Source: Gammaproteobacteria bacterium
GTDB lineage: Bacteria; Pseudomonadota; Gammaproteobacteria; Ga0077536
Direction: 5' to 3'
Assembly (NCBI GenBank): GCA_016874535.1
Contig: VGUA01000015.1
Location: forward strand, 1-48,044
Length of the DNA stretch: 48,044 bases
The notes beneath the pieces were generated by a model that was not told where the DNA came from, ran no database searches, and was given only the letters and a program-made list of their open reading frames with translations. The position numbers and the translations under genes are program-made. The number at the start of each line of letters is the position of its first letter. The stretch's first letter is position 1. This document shows positions 29,099 to 36,843 of this stretch, piece by piece.

Positions 29099-30124
29099 CT
29101 ACGCGGGCCAGATTTCGCGCATCCCGCGCTCGATACGCACCGCCGACCCGGCATCGTCCAGTGGATTCCTGCGCAGTCTGTGACGCAGGGCCGAGGGGGC
29201 AATCTCACGCAGGTGGGCGGACGTCACCTCGAGCTCGCCGGCCAGACTTGCCGTGGCACGCGCGGCGCGCAGCAGGGTGAGTTCACCGCGCAGGCCATCG
29301 GTGCCGAGCTGCATGCACAGGCGTGCGGCCTGTTCCAGCACGGCATCGGGCACCTCCACTTCAGGCAGCAGCTCACGGGCATGGGCAATCTGCTTGCGTA
29401 AACGTGCCTGTGCCCGGCTCCAGTGCGCATTGAAGCCCGCCGGATCGCGCTCAAAGGCATCGCGGCGCTTGATGATCTCGAGGCGCGAAGGCAAATCATC
29501 CGGCGTGCTGATTTCCACCGACAGCCCGAAGCGATCCAGCAACTGCGGCCGCAATTCACCTTCCTCCGGATTACCACTGCCCACGAGCACGAACCGCGCC
29601 GGGTGACGCACGCTGAGCCCTTCGCGCTCCACCACGTTCTCGCCGGAGGCCGCCACATCGAGCAGCAGATCCACCAAGTGGTCTTCCAGCAAGTTGATTT
29701 CATCAATATAGAGAAAACCACGGTGGGCCCGCGCCAACAGCCCGGGCTCGAAACGCCGGACACCGTTCTGCAGCACCTGTTCGAGATCGAGGGCGCCCAC
29801 GACGCGGTCCTCGGTGGCCCCCAGGGGCATGTCGACGAAGGGCACGGGAATCCTGACGGGCTTGAAGCGGGCACCGGCTTCGCCCGCCTGGCAGCGGCCA
29901 CACAAACCCACCCGCGCGGTCGGCGTACAGCGATAGGCGCACTCAGCAACCGTCTCCAGTGGCGGCAGGAGGTCGGCCAGCGCGCGGACCGTCGTGGTCT
30001 TGCCACTGCCACGGTCGCCAAAAACCAGAACCCCCCCCACGCCTGGCGCCACCGCTGCAATGAGCAGGGCGCGTTTCATCTCCTCCTGGCCAACGATCGC
30101 GGCGAAGGGAAAAGTCGACTGCAT
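29099..30124 (-). CDS. bchI: Magnesium chelatase ATPase subunit I
   Basis: AAA+ motor of magnesium chelatase. Walker A GDRGSGKTT at about residues 36-44, Walker B GFLYIDEINLLEDHLVDLLLDVAASG, arginine/sensor region GSGNPEEGELRPQLLDRFGL. ATG at 30124 (MQSTFPFAAIVGQEEMKRAL) with GAGG nine nt upstream gives 341 residues; the ORF track extends 24 residues upstream with no family match. Operon bchI-bchD; divergent from the hydrolase-fold gene, with 83 bp between. Confidence 0.96.
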   Translation of the reverse strand: MQSTFPFAAIVGQEEMKRALLIAAVAPGVGGVLVFGDRGSGKTTTVRALADLLPPLETVAECAYRCTPTARVGLCGRCQAGEAGARFKPVRIPVPFVDMPLGATEDRVVGALDLEQVLQNGVRRFEPGLLARAHRGFLYIDEINLLEDHLVDLLLDVAASGENVVEREGLSVRHPARFVLVGSGNPEEGELRPQLLDRFGLSVEISTPDDLPSRLEIIKRRDAFERDPAGFNAHWSRAQARLRKQIAHARELLPEVEVPDAVLEQAARLCMQLGTDGLRGELTLLRAARATASLAGELEVTSAHLREIAPSALRHRLRRNPLDDAGSAVRIERGMREIWPA

Positions 30125-30207
30125 GCTGGCCTCGAGGTATTGGTCCCTTCCCTTGATACCATTGCGGCCAGTCACTCGCCAAGCGCAACGGATCACAGGG
30201 GAACATC

Positions 30208-31119
30208 ATGGACTGGAATCAGGACGCACCGCCCCACCCTTTGCCGAGCGAGATGTTCATGCTGGACGGCCCTGCGGGCGCACTCGCAGTTCATGTGGCA
30301 GGCCCGGAAGCAGCGCCGCCCGTGTTGCTGGTGCACAGCGTGAATGCGGCAGCCTCCGCAGCGGAGATACGACCGCTGTTCGAATCCTTGCGCCAGGGTC
30401 ATCGCGTATACGCCCCCGATCTGCCCGGCTTCGGCCTCTCGGCGCGGCCGGCCATCGTCCACACACCGAGGGTGATGACCGATGCGCTCGCCACGGTACA
30501 GGCCGCGATCGCGGAGCGTCATCCGGGCCGGCCTCTTGATGCGCTGGCTGTCTCGCTGGGTTGCGAATTCCTGGCGCGTGCGGCCTCGGAAAACCCTGCA
30601 GCCTACCGCAGCCTGGCGCTCGTGAGCCCCACCGGCTTTCGCGGTGCCCGCCCGCCCTATGGATCAGCAGGCAGCACGCGCGCGCTGCCTCGTCTGCATG
30701 CCTTCCTCACCCGCCAGCTCTGGCGCAGACGCCTTTTCGACCTGCTCACCAGCCGTCGCTCGATACGCTTCTTCCTGCGCAAGACCTGGGGCGACAAGCA
30801 CATCGACGAGCAAATGTTTGAATATGCCTGGCGCACGGCAAGGGCGCCGGGTGCCGAGCATGCCCCTCTGTGCTTCCTGAGCGGATTTCTCTTCAGCGCC
30901 GACATCGGGCGCGTCTACGAAACCCTGCGCATGCCGGTATGGATGGTGCACGGAACCCGGGGAGATTTCGTGGACTATCGCCTGAAGAATGTGCTGGCCT
31001 TGAGCAGTGGATGGTCCTTCGACGTGATGCAGGCGGGCGCCCTGCCCTATTTCGAACAGCCGCAGGCCTTTCTCACGGCCTGGGAGCAATTCCGGAGATC
31101 GGCAAAGCCCCTGTCGTGA
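30208..31119 (+). CDS. Alpha/beta hydrolase-fold protein, atypical catalytic triad
   Basis: 303 residues with the hydrolase core: VLLVHSVNAAASAAEIRPLFESL, APDLPGFGLS, and the nucleophile elbow ALAVSLGCE with Ser116. A later VHGTRGDFVDY offers Asp253. Where the catalytic histidine should be, the sequence reads MQAGALPYFEQPQ, so Ala278 appears to replace it. The place beside bchI-bchD recalls BchO, the hydrolase-fold protein linked to magnesium chelatase, but the sequence is not the usual BchO type and it is divergent from bchI rather than in its operon. A non-hydrolytic pigment- or chelatase-related role is a guess. The ATG at 30208 follows AGGGGAACATC. Confidence 0.65.
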   Translation: MDWNQDAPPHPLPSEMFMLDGPAGALAVHVAGPEAAPPVLLVHSVNAAASAAEIRPLFESLRQGHRVYAPDLPGFGLSARPAIVHTPRVMTDALATVQAAIAERHPGRPLDALAVSLGCEFLARAASENPAAYRSLALVSPTGFRGARPPYGSAGSTRALPRLHAFLTRQLWRRRLFDLLTSRRSIRFFLRKTWGDKHIDEQMFEYAWRTARAPGAEHAPLCFLSGFLFSADIGRVYETLRMPVWMVHGTRGDFVDYRLKNVLALSSGWSFDVMQAGALPYFEQPQAFLTAWEQFRRSAKPLS

Positions 31120-31201
31120 CAAGCGTCCGGCTTCTACCTATATTCGCGGAGCATCACGGTTGCAGCCTGCTCGCACTGTCAATATCAAGAAGGAGCCCAT
31201 C

Positions 31202-31636
31202 ATGAGTTCACGTACCGTTGGCGAGATCATCAAAGGCCAGGAACTGCTTACTGCGTCCGCCTCCACGCCCGTCAGCGAGGTGGCCCGAAGCATGCGCGGC
31301 AGACGGGTCGGCGCGGTTCTCGTGGTGGAGGATGGCAAGCTCGCCGGAATTTTCACCGAACGGGATGCCCTTTTTCGCGTGGTGGCGGAAAAGCGTGATG
31401 CGGCAACGACCACGGTCGGTCAGGTCATGACCGCCAACCCCACGGCCATCTCTCCGCGGGATCCTTTCCCGATGGCGTTGCATCTCATGCATGAAGGGCA
31501 GTTCCGCCATGTGCCGGTGGTGGAAGATGGCAAGCCGGTCGGTATCGTGTCTTCCCGCGATGCCATGGGCCCTGAGCTCGAGGACTTCATGTACAGCTTG
31601 ATTCTCCGCGGTCAGGCCAACGACGTATTGGCCTGA
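31202..31636 (+). CDS. Two-CBS-domain protein
   Basis: 144-residue cytoplasmic protein made of a CBS pair: VGEIIKGQELLTASASTPVSEVARSMRGRRVGAVLVVEDGKLAGIFTERD and VGQVMTANPTAISPRDPFPMALHLMHEGQFRHVPVVEDGKPVGIVSSRD. CBS pairs bind adenosine nucleotides such as AMP/ATP and act as energy sensors. GAAGGAG precedes the ATG at 31202. It follows the hydrolase-fold gene by 82 bp on the same strand and is tail-to-tail with the response regulator, with 6 bp between stops. No effector domain, so it should act on a partner. Confidence 0.85.
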   Translation: MSSRTVGEIIKGQELLTASASTPVSEVARSMRGRRVGAVLVVEDGKLAGIFTERDALFRVVAEKRDAATTTVGQVMTANPTAISPRDPFPMALHLMHEGQFRHVPVVEDGKPVGIVSSRDAMGPELEDFMYSLILRGQANDVLA

Positions 31637-31642
31637 GGAGAC

Positions 31643-32350
31643 CTATTCCGGTTCCGGGTTGCGTGAGAACCGGTATCCGACGCCGCGCACGGTATGGAAG
31701 TGTAGCGGCGCATCGGGATTGTGCTCGAATCGCTTGCGTAGACGGACGATGAAGTTGTCGATGGTTCGGGTGGACGGGTAGACCTCGTTGCCCCACACGC
31801 GATCGAGGATATCCTCGCGGGTGACGATGGCGCCCGCTGCCCCCGACAGCACCTGCAGGATCATCGCCTCCTTGTGAGTCAGACTGTGCTCCGCGCCATC
31901 CCAGCTGCGTGCGTGGTAGGACCTGAAATCGACGGTGTTGCCACCGAAATCCAGCGCTGCCGCACCTTCGTTGTACAGAGAGACCCGCCGCAGGATGGCG
32001 GCAATCCGCAGCAGCAGTTCCTTGAGATGAAACGGCTTGGCCAGGTAATCATCGCCGCCGGCCTCCAGGCCCTTGATGCGATCCTCGGCATCGGCCTTGA
32101 CCGTCAAGAACAATACCGGCACCTGATTGCCCTCGCCCCTGACCGCGGCACAGAGTTCCAGTCCGTTCAGGCGCGGCATCATGACATCGAGTACCGCGAG
32201 ATCGAATTTCTGCGCGCGCAGGGCAGCCAGCCCTTGCTCACCGTCGTAGGCCACGGTGGTCTCATACCCTTCGGCATCGAGGTTCTCGCGGATGCCGTCT
32301 GCCAGATGGGTTTCATCGTCGACGATGAGGATGCGGGGAGTATGCTTCAT
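31643..32350 (-). CDS. OmpR/PhoB-family response regulator
   Basis: Receiver domain with acidic pair Asp11/Asp12, phosphoacceptor Asp55 (LAVLDVMMPRLNG), Lys105 (LAKPFHLKELL), and a C-terminal winged helix (HKEAMILQVLSGAAGAIVTREDILDRVWGNEVYPSTRTIDNFIVRLRKRFE, then FHTVRGVGYRF). 235 residues. Its ATG overlaps the kinase stop by 4 nt (ATGA), so kinase and regulator are a pair. Target genes are not visible. Confidence 0.93.
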   Translation of the reverse strand: MKHTPRILIVDDETHLADGIRENLDAEGYETTVAYDGEQGLAALRAQKFDLAVLDVMMPRLNGLELCAAVRGEGNQVPVLFLTVKADAEDRIKGLEAGGDDYLAKPFHLKELLLRIAAILRRVSLYNEGAAALDFGGNTVDFRSYHARSWDGAEHSLTHKEAMILQVLSGAAGAIVTREDILDRVWGNEVYPSTRTIDNFIVRLRKRFEHNPDAPLHFHTVRGVGYRFSRNPEPE

Positions 32351-33354
32351 GCGGGAATTTGATCAGGCCACAGGATGGAAAACGTTGCGCCGCGCCCGGG
32401 ACCGGGGCTCTCTGCCCGGACCTTGGCTCCACTGAGATCGGCGAGTCTCTTCACGATGTGCAGGCCGAGCCCCGTTCCTTGCGTGGTCCGTCGCAGTTCA
32501 TCCCCGATGCGGTAGAACTTCTGGAACACACGCACGGCCTCTTCTTCCTCGAAGCCGAGACCGTCGTCAGTCACGGAGAGCATCACGGCACCATCCTCGC
32601 GACGTGCGGTGACCGCGATCCGCGTGCCCTTGCCCGCCACACAGGATTTGAGCGCGTTGTCGAGGAAATTGCGCAGGATGGTCTCGAGTGCCGTGCGATC
32701 ACCACGCACCGCATACTCACTTGAAACGTCTGCCTGTATCTCGATGCCGTGGCTCGCCGCATGGTCGCGCACCGTGCCCACCATGCCAAGCACCAGCGAT
32801 TCCAGCTCCACGCGCTCGGGCTTAAGGGCGTGCAGCCCCTGCTCCAGGCGGGCGGAGTCGAGCAGATTGTCCACCATACGGAGCAGGCGTTCATCGTCGG
32901 CGAGAATCCTGTTGGCGAGCTTGGTGGTTTCGGGCTCACCGGACCGCATCACGAGCGTCTCGGCCGAGAGCCGGATGCTCGCCAGCGGGCTCTTGAACTC
33001 GTGCGAGACCGCGGCGAGGAAGTTCTGCTGGCGGCGACGCAGGTGGGCATCCAGGCGAATGGCACTGGTCAGCACGGACATGCCGCCAACCAGCACCAGC
33101 AGGAAGAACCCGCCCTCCCACAGATAACGATTGATCCGTTTTGCACGTTCTTCGGCCAGCGCCTGAATTGCGCCTTCCGGCAAGGTGCCGCCGGCCTTTT
33201 CCGCTTCCCGGTAAAGCGACGCAATGCGGGTTTCCACGGTACGCGAGTAGTGCACGTTCTCGGCGATCCACCACGCCACCTGCGCAGAGGTGAGCGTAAG
33301 CAGCAGCAGAAAACCAATCTGCACCGCGCGCGAAGGATCTCCCTTTAGAGGCAT
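32347..33354 (-). CDS. Membrane sensor histidine kinase
   Basis: 335 residues. Transmembrane helices at about residues 11-31 and 78-98 enclose a short periplasmic loop of about 45 residues (SRTVETRIASLYREAEKAGGTLPEG...), too small for a known sensor fold. HisKA with AVSHEFKSPLASIRLSAETL, phosphoacceptor His118; then N box NFLDNALKSC, G1 VTDDGLGFEEEE and G2 GTGLGLHIVKRL. Located 52 bp after hemA on the same strand. The signal may be membrane-related, but nothing in the sequence shows it. Confidence 0.9.
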   Translation of the reverse strand: MPLKGDPSRAVQIGFLLLLTLTSAQVAWWIAENVHYSRTVETRIASLYREAEKAGGTLPEGAIQALAEERAKRINRYLWEGGFFLLVLVGGMSVLTSAIRLDAHLRRRQQNFLAAVSHEFKSPLASIRLSAETLVMRSGEPETTKLANRILADDERLLRMVDNLLDSARLEQGLHALKPERVELESLVLGMVGTVRDHAASHGIEIQADVSSEYAVRGDRTALETILRNFLDNALKSCVAGKGTRIAVTARREDGAVMLSVTDDGLGFEEEEAVRVFQKFYRIGDELRRTTQGTGLGLHIVKRLADLSGAKVRAESPGPGRGATFSILWPDQIPA

Positions 33355-33406
33355 GAAGTAAGTGGGCGTGACTTGGCGATTACGGTATGCGGCGAACCCG
33401 GATCAA

Positions 33407-34744
33407 TCAGGCGGCGTGACTGTCCTGCCGCGCCTGGGGCGTGCCCTGCAGTGCAAGACGCAGTTCCTCTGCGAATTCAGGCTCCAGCCCACTGAGGAAA
33501 GCCTCGAGCGAGCCCTCGGGGCCAGCGTGCAGCAGACCGCGCAGACCAAGACACGGGATATGGGCGAAGCGACGGGCCAAGGCTGCAGCCCAGGTTTCCA
33601 CCGCATCCTGCTCCGCGGGATTGAGGTGCGCGAGATCCTTTTTCAGCAGGCGCTTTACGCCCTCCTCCGCCGTGCGCCGGTAACGCTGCTGTAAGGCGCC
33701 GAAAAGGCGGCCGCTGTAGCGTTCGGCAAAGCGCTCGTTGGTTTTCTGCAGGGCTTCGTCCACCAGTTCACGGGCCTGTGCTGCCTCCAGCAGTCGGGCA
33801 GAGCGGTTCTGTTCGGCACGGCGCGTGATCTCCTCCATGCTGATCCGCGGAATGTCCAGTGCGCGGCAGACCTCCGGGTCGAAGTCAGGCGGAATGGACA
33901 TGTCGACGATCAGGGGCGAGTCTCCGGTAGGCGTGCGCGCTCCGAGGCGTTCGAGCTGCTCCTTGTCGAGCAAGGGCTCCGTCGCGCCGGTTGCGCTGAG
34001 GATGGCTTCGACGGGCGGTGGGTTATGGGCGAATTCCGCGAGGGACAGCACTTCGGCGCCGTAGGGTTCGGCGAGGGCTTCGGCCCGCGACGTAGTGCGA
34101 TTGACGATGAGCAAGGGGATACCTGCTGCATGCAGGGAGACTGCAGCGCGCTCGGTCATGGGCGAGACGCCCACCAGGGCCACCCGGCCGGGTGCCTCAC
34201 TCACATGTTCACGAATGAGATCGACCGCAATCTCTGCGAGTGACACCCGTCCAGCACCAATCCGCGTTTCACCGCGAATCGTACCCGCGACACGCAGCGC
34301 TTCTTCAAAGAGGGTTTCAAGAATCGGGCCGCACAGACCCAGACGTCGGGAAAGGTCCCAGGCGGTCCGGACCTGACCCGCGATCTCCACTTCGCCCAGC
34401 ATGGCGGAATCGAGGCCGGCGGTGGTGAGGAAGAGGTGTTCCATGGCGCCTTCGCCACCCCAGGCGCGCAGGGCCTTCAAGGCCTCCGCGGCTGTGCCCT
34501 CCTGCCCAGTGAGCAGGCGCAGGGCCTGAGGACGGAGATCGACCGAGGGGGTGTCTTCCGTGCACACAAACACCAGTTCCACCCGATTACAGGTGGCGAT
34601 GTATGCCAGTTCGGACAGGCCCTGCTCCTTGGCGAACGCCGCAAGGGCAGTTTCCACGGTCGCGGGCTCCAGTGTGTAACCCGCGAGAGAGGCCTTGCCG
34701 GACTGACGCCACGAGACCCCGATCATCCCCAGATTGCGCAACAT
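33407..34744 (-). CDS. hemA: Glutamyl-tRNA reductase
   Basis: First committed step of C5-pathway tetrapyrrole synthesis: reduces glutamyl-tRNA to glutamate-1-semialdehyde. MLRNLGMIGVSWRQSG, then the catalytic ELAYIATCNRVELVFV with Cys52, VALVGVSPMTERAAVSLHAAGIPLLIVNRTTSRAEALA as the NADPH-binding domain, and a C-terminal helical dimerisation region. It is a rather divergent family member. The ORF track starts 15 residues too early; GGAGG stands 7 nt before the ATG at 34744, giving 445 residues. Placement at the PGC edge supplies precursor for bacteriochlorophyll; alphaproteobacterial PGC bacteria instead often use 5-aminolevulinate synthase. Confidence 0.9.
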   Translation of the reverse strand: MLRNLGMIGVSWRQSGKASLAGYTLEPATVETALAAFAKEQGLSELAYIATCNRVELVFVCTEDTPSVDLRPQALRLLTGQEGTAAEALKALRAWGGEGAMEHLFLTTAGLDSAMLGEVEIAGQVRTAWDLSRRLGLCGPILETLFEEALRVAGTIRGETRIGAGRVSLAEIAVDLIREHVSEAPGRVALVGVSPMTERAAVSLHAAGIPLLIVNRTTSRAEALAEPYGAEVLSLAEFAHNPPPVEAILSATGATEPLLDKEQLERLGARTPTGDSPLIVDMSIPPDFDPEVCRALDIPRISMEEITRRAEQNRSARLLEAAQARELVDEALQKTNERFAERYSGRLFGALQQRYRRTAEEGVKRLLKKDLAHLNPAEQDAVETWAAALARRFAHIPCLGLRGLLHAGPEGSLEAFLSGLEPEFAEELRLALQGTPQARQDSHAA

Positions 34745-34872
34745 CGGCCGGCCTCCACAGAGCAATGGGCGCAAGTAGAACGGATTCACTCCCGCGAATT
34801 GTCACGGCTGTGTCACGTGCGGGATGCCGGGCTCAGGAAAGTCAGGCACAACCAAAGCCCGAACCCTGACCA

Positions 34873-34878
34873 TATAAT
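34873..34878 (+). promoter_or_regulatory. -10 element very close to the sulfotransferase-glycosyltransferase start
   Basis: A perfect TATAAT lies 7 nt before the ATG at 34886, so transcription would begin at or near the start codon and the mRNA would be leaderless. No good -35 and no Shine-Dalgarno are visible. Confidence 0.45.
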
Positions 34879-34885
34879 CGGCGTC

Positions 34886-36397
34886 ATGCCCCCAACGCAC
34901 AACGGAACCGGACCGATCATCGTAGCCGGCATGCATCGCTCCGGGACTTCGCTAACGGCCTCATGGCTCACGCATCTCGGAGTGGACATGGGCCGGCAAC
35001 TGGTTCCGGCCGATGAAGCGAACCGGAAAGGCTATTTTGAAGACACGGCTTTTCTCGCGCTCAGTCGCCGGATGCTGGCCACCGCCTGCAGACAAGAGGC
35101 GGGTGGCCATGCGGATTGGGGCTGGGCCGGGGAGCAAGGTCCGAGTGCCGCGGCGCTCGAATCCTTCCGACCGGAAGCGACCGCGCTCGTGGCCGAGGGT
35201 CGTGCCCGGGGTGCGCTGTGGGGTTGGAAAGACCCACGCACCACCATGCTGCTCGAGTTCTGGCATTCAGTGGCGCCCGATGCGCGCTACCTCTTCCTCT
35301 ACCGTTACCCTTGGGAAGTCTCGGCGTCCATTCATCGTCTGGGCGCCAAGGTTTTTTCCGAACACCCGGACTATCCCGAGCGATTCTGGTTAGCGTACAA
35401 CCGGGCCTTGCTCGAGTTCCTCGCGGCGCATCCGGACCGCTACGTGCTCGCCAACACCAACGCGCTCGTTGCCAACCCCTCGGTGCTGCCAGAGCTCCTG
35501 CGCAATCAATGGGGCCTGAACCTTCAGGGTGATCTGACATCGGCCTTGGAGGCTGAGCTTTTCGAAGCAGCCCCACCGGCGGATCCGCTCCCGGGCCTGC
35601 ATGCGCTCGCTTGGCCAGAGGCGTCACAAATGCTCTCTGCGCTGGATGCCGCCGCCCATTTGCCTTCGGATGGCGCGCAAAGAATTGCCGGCTTTGCCCC
35701 GCGTCTCCTGCATGCGACCGGGACCAAGCCACGCTTCAGCATCGTCACCCCGGTACATGACGACGGCGTGTATCTGGCGGAAGCCATCGCCAGTGCCGAG
35801 CGCAGCTGCACGCCGGAAACCGAACTCATCATCATCAATGACGGTTCGTCCGAACCTTTCACCTGCGCCTTCCTCGAGCGACTACAGAAACGCGGATATC
35901 GGGTCGAACACCAGACCAACCGGGGACTCGCCAACGCGCGCAACCATGCCATTCGCCTAGCGCGCGGTGACTGTCTTCTGCCGCTCGATGCGGATAATCG
36001 CCTGCGCCCGAATTACCTGAGACGCGCGGGCGAGGTACTCGAGGCCAATCCATCGATAGGCGTGGTGTACGGTGATCGCCTGGAATTCGGCCTTCGAAGC
36101 GGCCGGGTGGAGGTTCCCGCTTTTGAGTGGGAGGCCATGTTCGACAGGAACACCATCGATGCATGCGCCGTATTCAGACGTCAGGCATGGGTGGACGCGG
36201 GTGGCTTTGACGAATCCCTGCCCGCGCTGGAAGACTGGGACTTCTGGTTGCGTGTCTGGCTGTCGGGCTGGGATTTTCATCATGTTCCAGAGATTACTTA
36301 CGACTACCGGGTGCGCGCAGGGAGTCTTACGCAGTGGCTGAAAGCCAGCGCACGTTATCGGGAATTGAGGCGCCAGATTCGCGCCCGGAAGGATTGA
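34886..36397 (+). CDS. Sulfotransferase-family / GT2 glycosyltransferase fusion
   Basis: 503 residues from ATG 34886. The N-terminal third has the PAPS-binding P-loop IIVAGMHRSGTSLTASWLTHLGV (motif at residues 15-22) and WGWKDPRTTMLLEFWHSVAPDARYLFLYRYPWEVSASIHR, as in bacterial sulfotransferases. From about residue 280 follows a GT2 domain: FSIVTPVHDDGVYLAEAIASAERSC, ELIIINDGSSEPFT, and GDCLLPLDADNRLRPNYL with the DXD-like motif. The two-enzyme chain suggests sulfation and glycosylation of a surface polysaccharide or glycolipid; the substrate is not apparent. The ORF track extends 150 codons upstream into hemA. The last codons coincide with a 16-bp copy of the tRNA-Arg 3' end. Confidence 0.85.
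   Translation: MPPTHNGTGPIIVAGMHRSGTSLTASWLTHLGVDMGRQLVPADEANRKGYFEDTAFLALSRRMLATACRQEAGGHADWGWAGEQGPSAAALESFRPEATALVAEGRARGALWGWKDPRTTMLLEFWHSVAPDARYLFLYRYPWEVSASIHRLGAKVFSEHPDYPERFWLAYNRALLEFLAAHPDRYVLANTNALVANPSVLPELLRNQWGLNLQGDLTSALEAELFEAAPPADPLPGLHALAWPEASQMLSALDAAAHLPSDGAQRIAGFAPRLLHATGTKPRFSIVTPVHDDGVYLAEAIASAERSCTPETELIIINDGSSEPFTCAFLERLQKRGYRVEHQTNRGLANARNHAIRLARGDCLLPLDADNRLRPNYLRRAGEVLEANPSIGVVYGDRLEFGLRSGRVEVPAFEWEAMFDRNTIDACAVFRRQAWVDAGGFDESLPALEDWDFWLRVWLSGWDFHHVPEITYDYRVRAGSLTQWLKASARYRELRRQIRARKD
36380..36395 (+). repeat. 16-bp direct repeat, copy 1 (end of glycosyltransferase gene)
   Basis: CGCGCCCGGAAGGATT, identical to 36559-36574 inside the tRNA-Arg 3' half, same orientation, 179 bp apart. 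It forms the final codons of the glycosyltransferase gene. Confidence 0.8.
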
Positions 36398-36424
36398 TGA
36401 CCATGCGCTTGTTGCGCATGGTCA
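36398..36424 (+). terminator. Strong hairpin directly after the glycosyltransferase stop
   Basis: TGACCATGCGC and GCGCATGGTCA form a perfect 11-bp stem with loop TTGTT, beginning at the base after the stop codon. No U-tract follows; further small GC-rich inverted repeats (CCCCTGCGGGG, and CCGATT with AATCGG) come next up to 36480. Possible factor-dependent terminator or processing hairpin. Confidence 0.5.
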
Positions 36425-36524
36425 CCCCTGCGGGGCGCCTCCGCTGCGCTCCGGCGTCCCGATTCGCTTCGCAAATCGGTCGAACGCGAGGTCCAACTCG
36501 AGCGTCCAGACCCATCAGAATTGG

Positions 36525-36548
36525 AAAAGGGTCCCTAAGGACCCTTTT
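36525..36548. terminator. Rho-independent terminator, usable in both directions
   Basis: AAAAGGGTCC - CTAA - GGACCCTTTT: a 10-bp stem with a T-run on the plus strand, and the mirrored A-run giving a T-run on the minus strand. It stands just behind the tRNA-Arg 3' end on the minus strand, so it was probably that tRNA's own terminator, and also closes plus-strand transcripts. Confidence 0.8.
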
Positions 36549-36555
36549 TCAATTC

Positions 36556-36600
36556 TGGCGCGCCCGGAAGGATTCGAACCTCCGACCCCCTAGTTCGTAG
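36556..36600 (-). tRNA. tRNA-Arg(ACG) 3' half: attachment-site remnant
   Basis: On the minus strand the segment reads CTACGAA (anticodon loop with ACG), CTAGG, variable GGGTC, T-arm GGAGG-TTCGAAT-CCTTC, acceptor CGGGCGC, discriminator G and encoded CCA, in the right order for tRNA-Arg(ACG). Upstream of the anticodon loop the sequence is unrelated to a tRNA, so the 5' half is missing and the copy cannot make a tRNA. Tyrosine integrases often cross over in the anticodon loop and leave such a 3' copy at the far end of an island. Copy 2 of the 16-bp repeat (36559-36574) lies inside. Confidence 0.85.
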
Positions 36601-36609
36601 TTACGAACT
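36592..36609. repeat. Inverted repeat at the tRNA breakpoint
   Basis: AGTTCGTA-GT-TACGAACT: perfect 8-bp arms with a 2-bp centre, straddling the place where the tRNA sequence ends. It may be the core-binding/crossover region of the integrase that made this junction. Confidence 0.6.
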
Positions 36610-36796
36610 GCAAAATTAACTAGCTGATTTATTTAACGTTATGGCGGTCGCGCCCGTTGCAAAATGCGCCACTGAGCCTGACTTTTCAGCACTGACTTCG
36701 GCAAATCTTCGGCAGCCGTTTCTGGAGGCGCCGCCTACTGCCGACACGGTTACCCGTTCACTTCCGCATCGCCACGCCGCGTGCGGAACTCCCTTG

Positions 36797-36816
36797 GTTA
36801 TAATCCGGATAGTAAC
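36797..36816. promoter_or_regulatory. Toxin-antitoxin promoter and palindromic operator
   Basis: GTTATAATCCGGATAGTAAC is symmetrical at 16 of 20 positions around ATCCGGAT and contains TATAAT (36799-36804). It lies 27 bp before the antitoxin ATG. An operator over the -10 fits autorepression by the antitoxin. No good -35 is seen. Confidence 0.6.
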
Positions 36817-36843
36817 GCGACCAATGCAGCGAGGAGCACAAGC

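Noticed and set aside
30208-31119. Naming the hydrolase-fold gene bchO
   Set aside because: The place is suggestive, but the sequence pattern and orientation differ from canonical BchO and the catalytic histidine seems absent.
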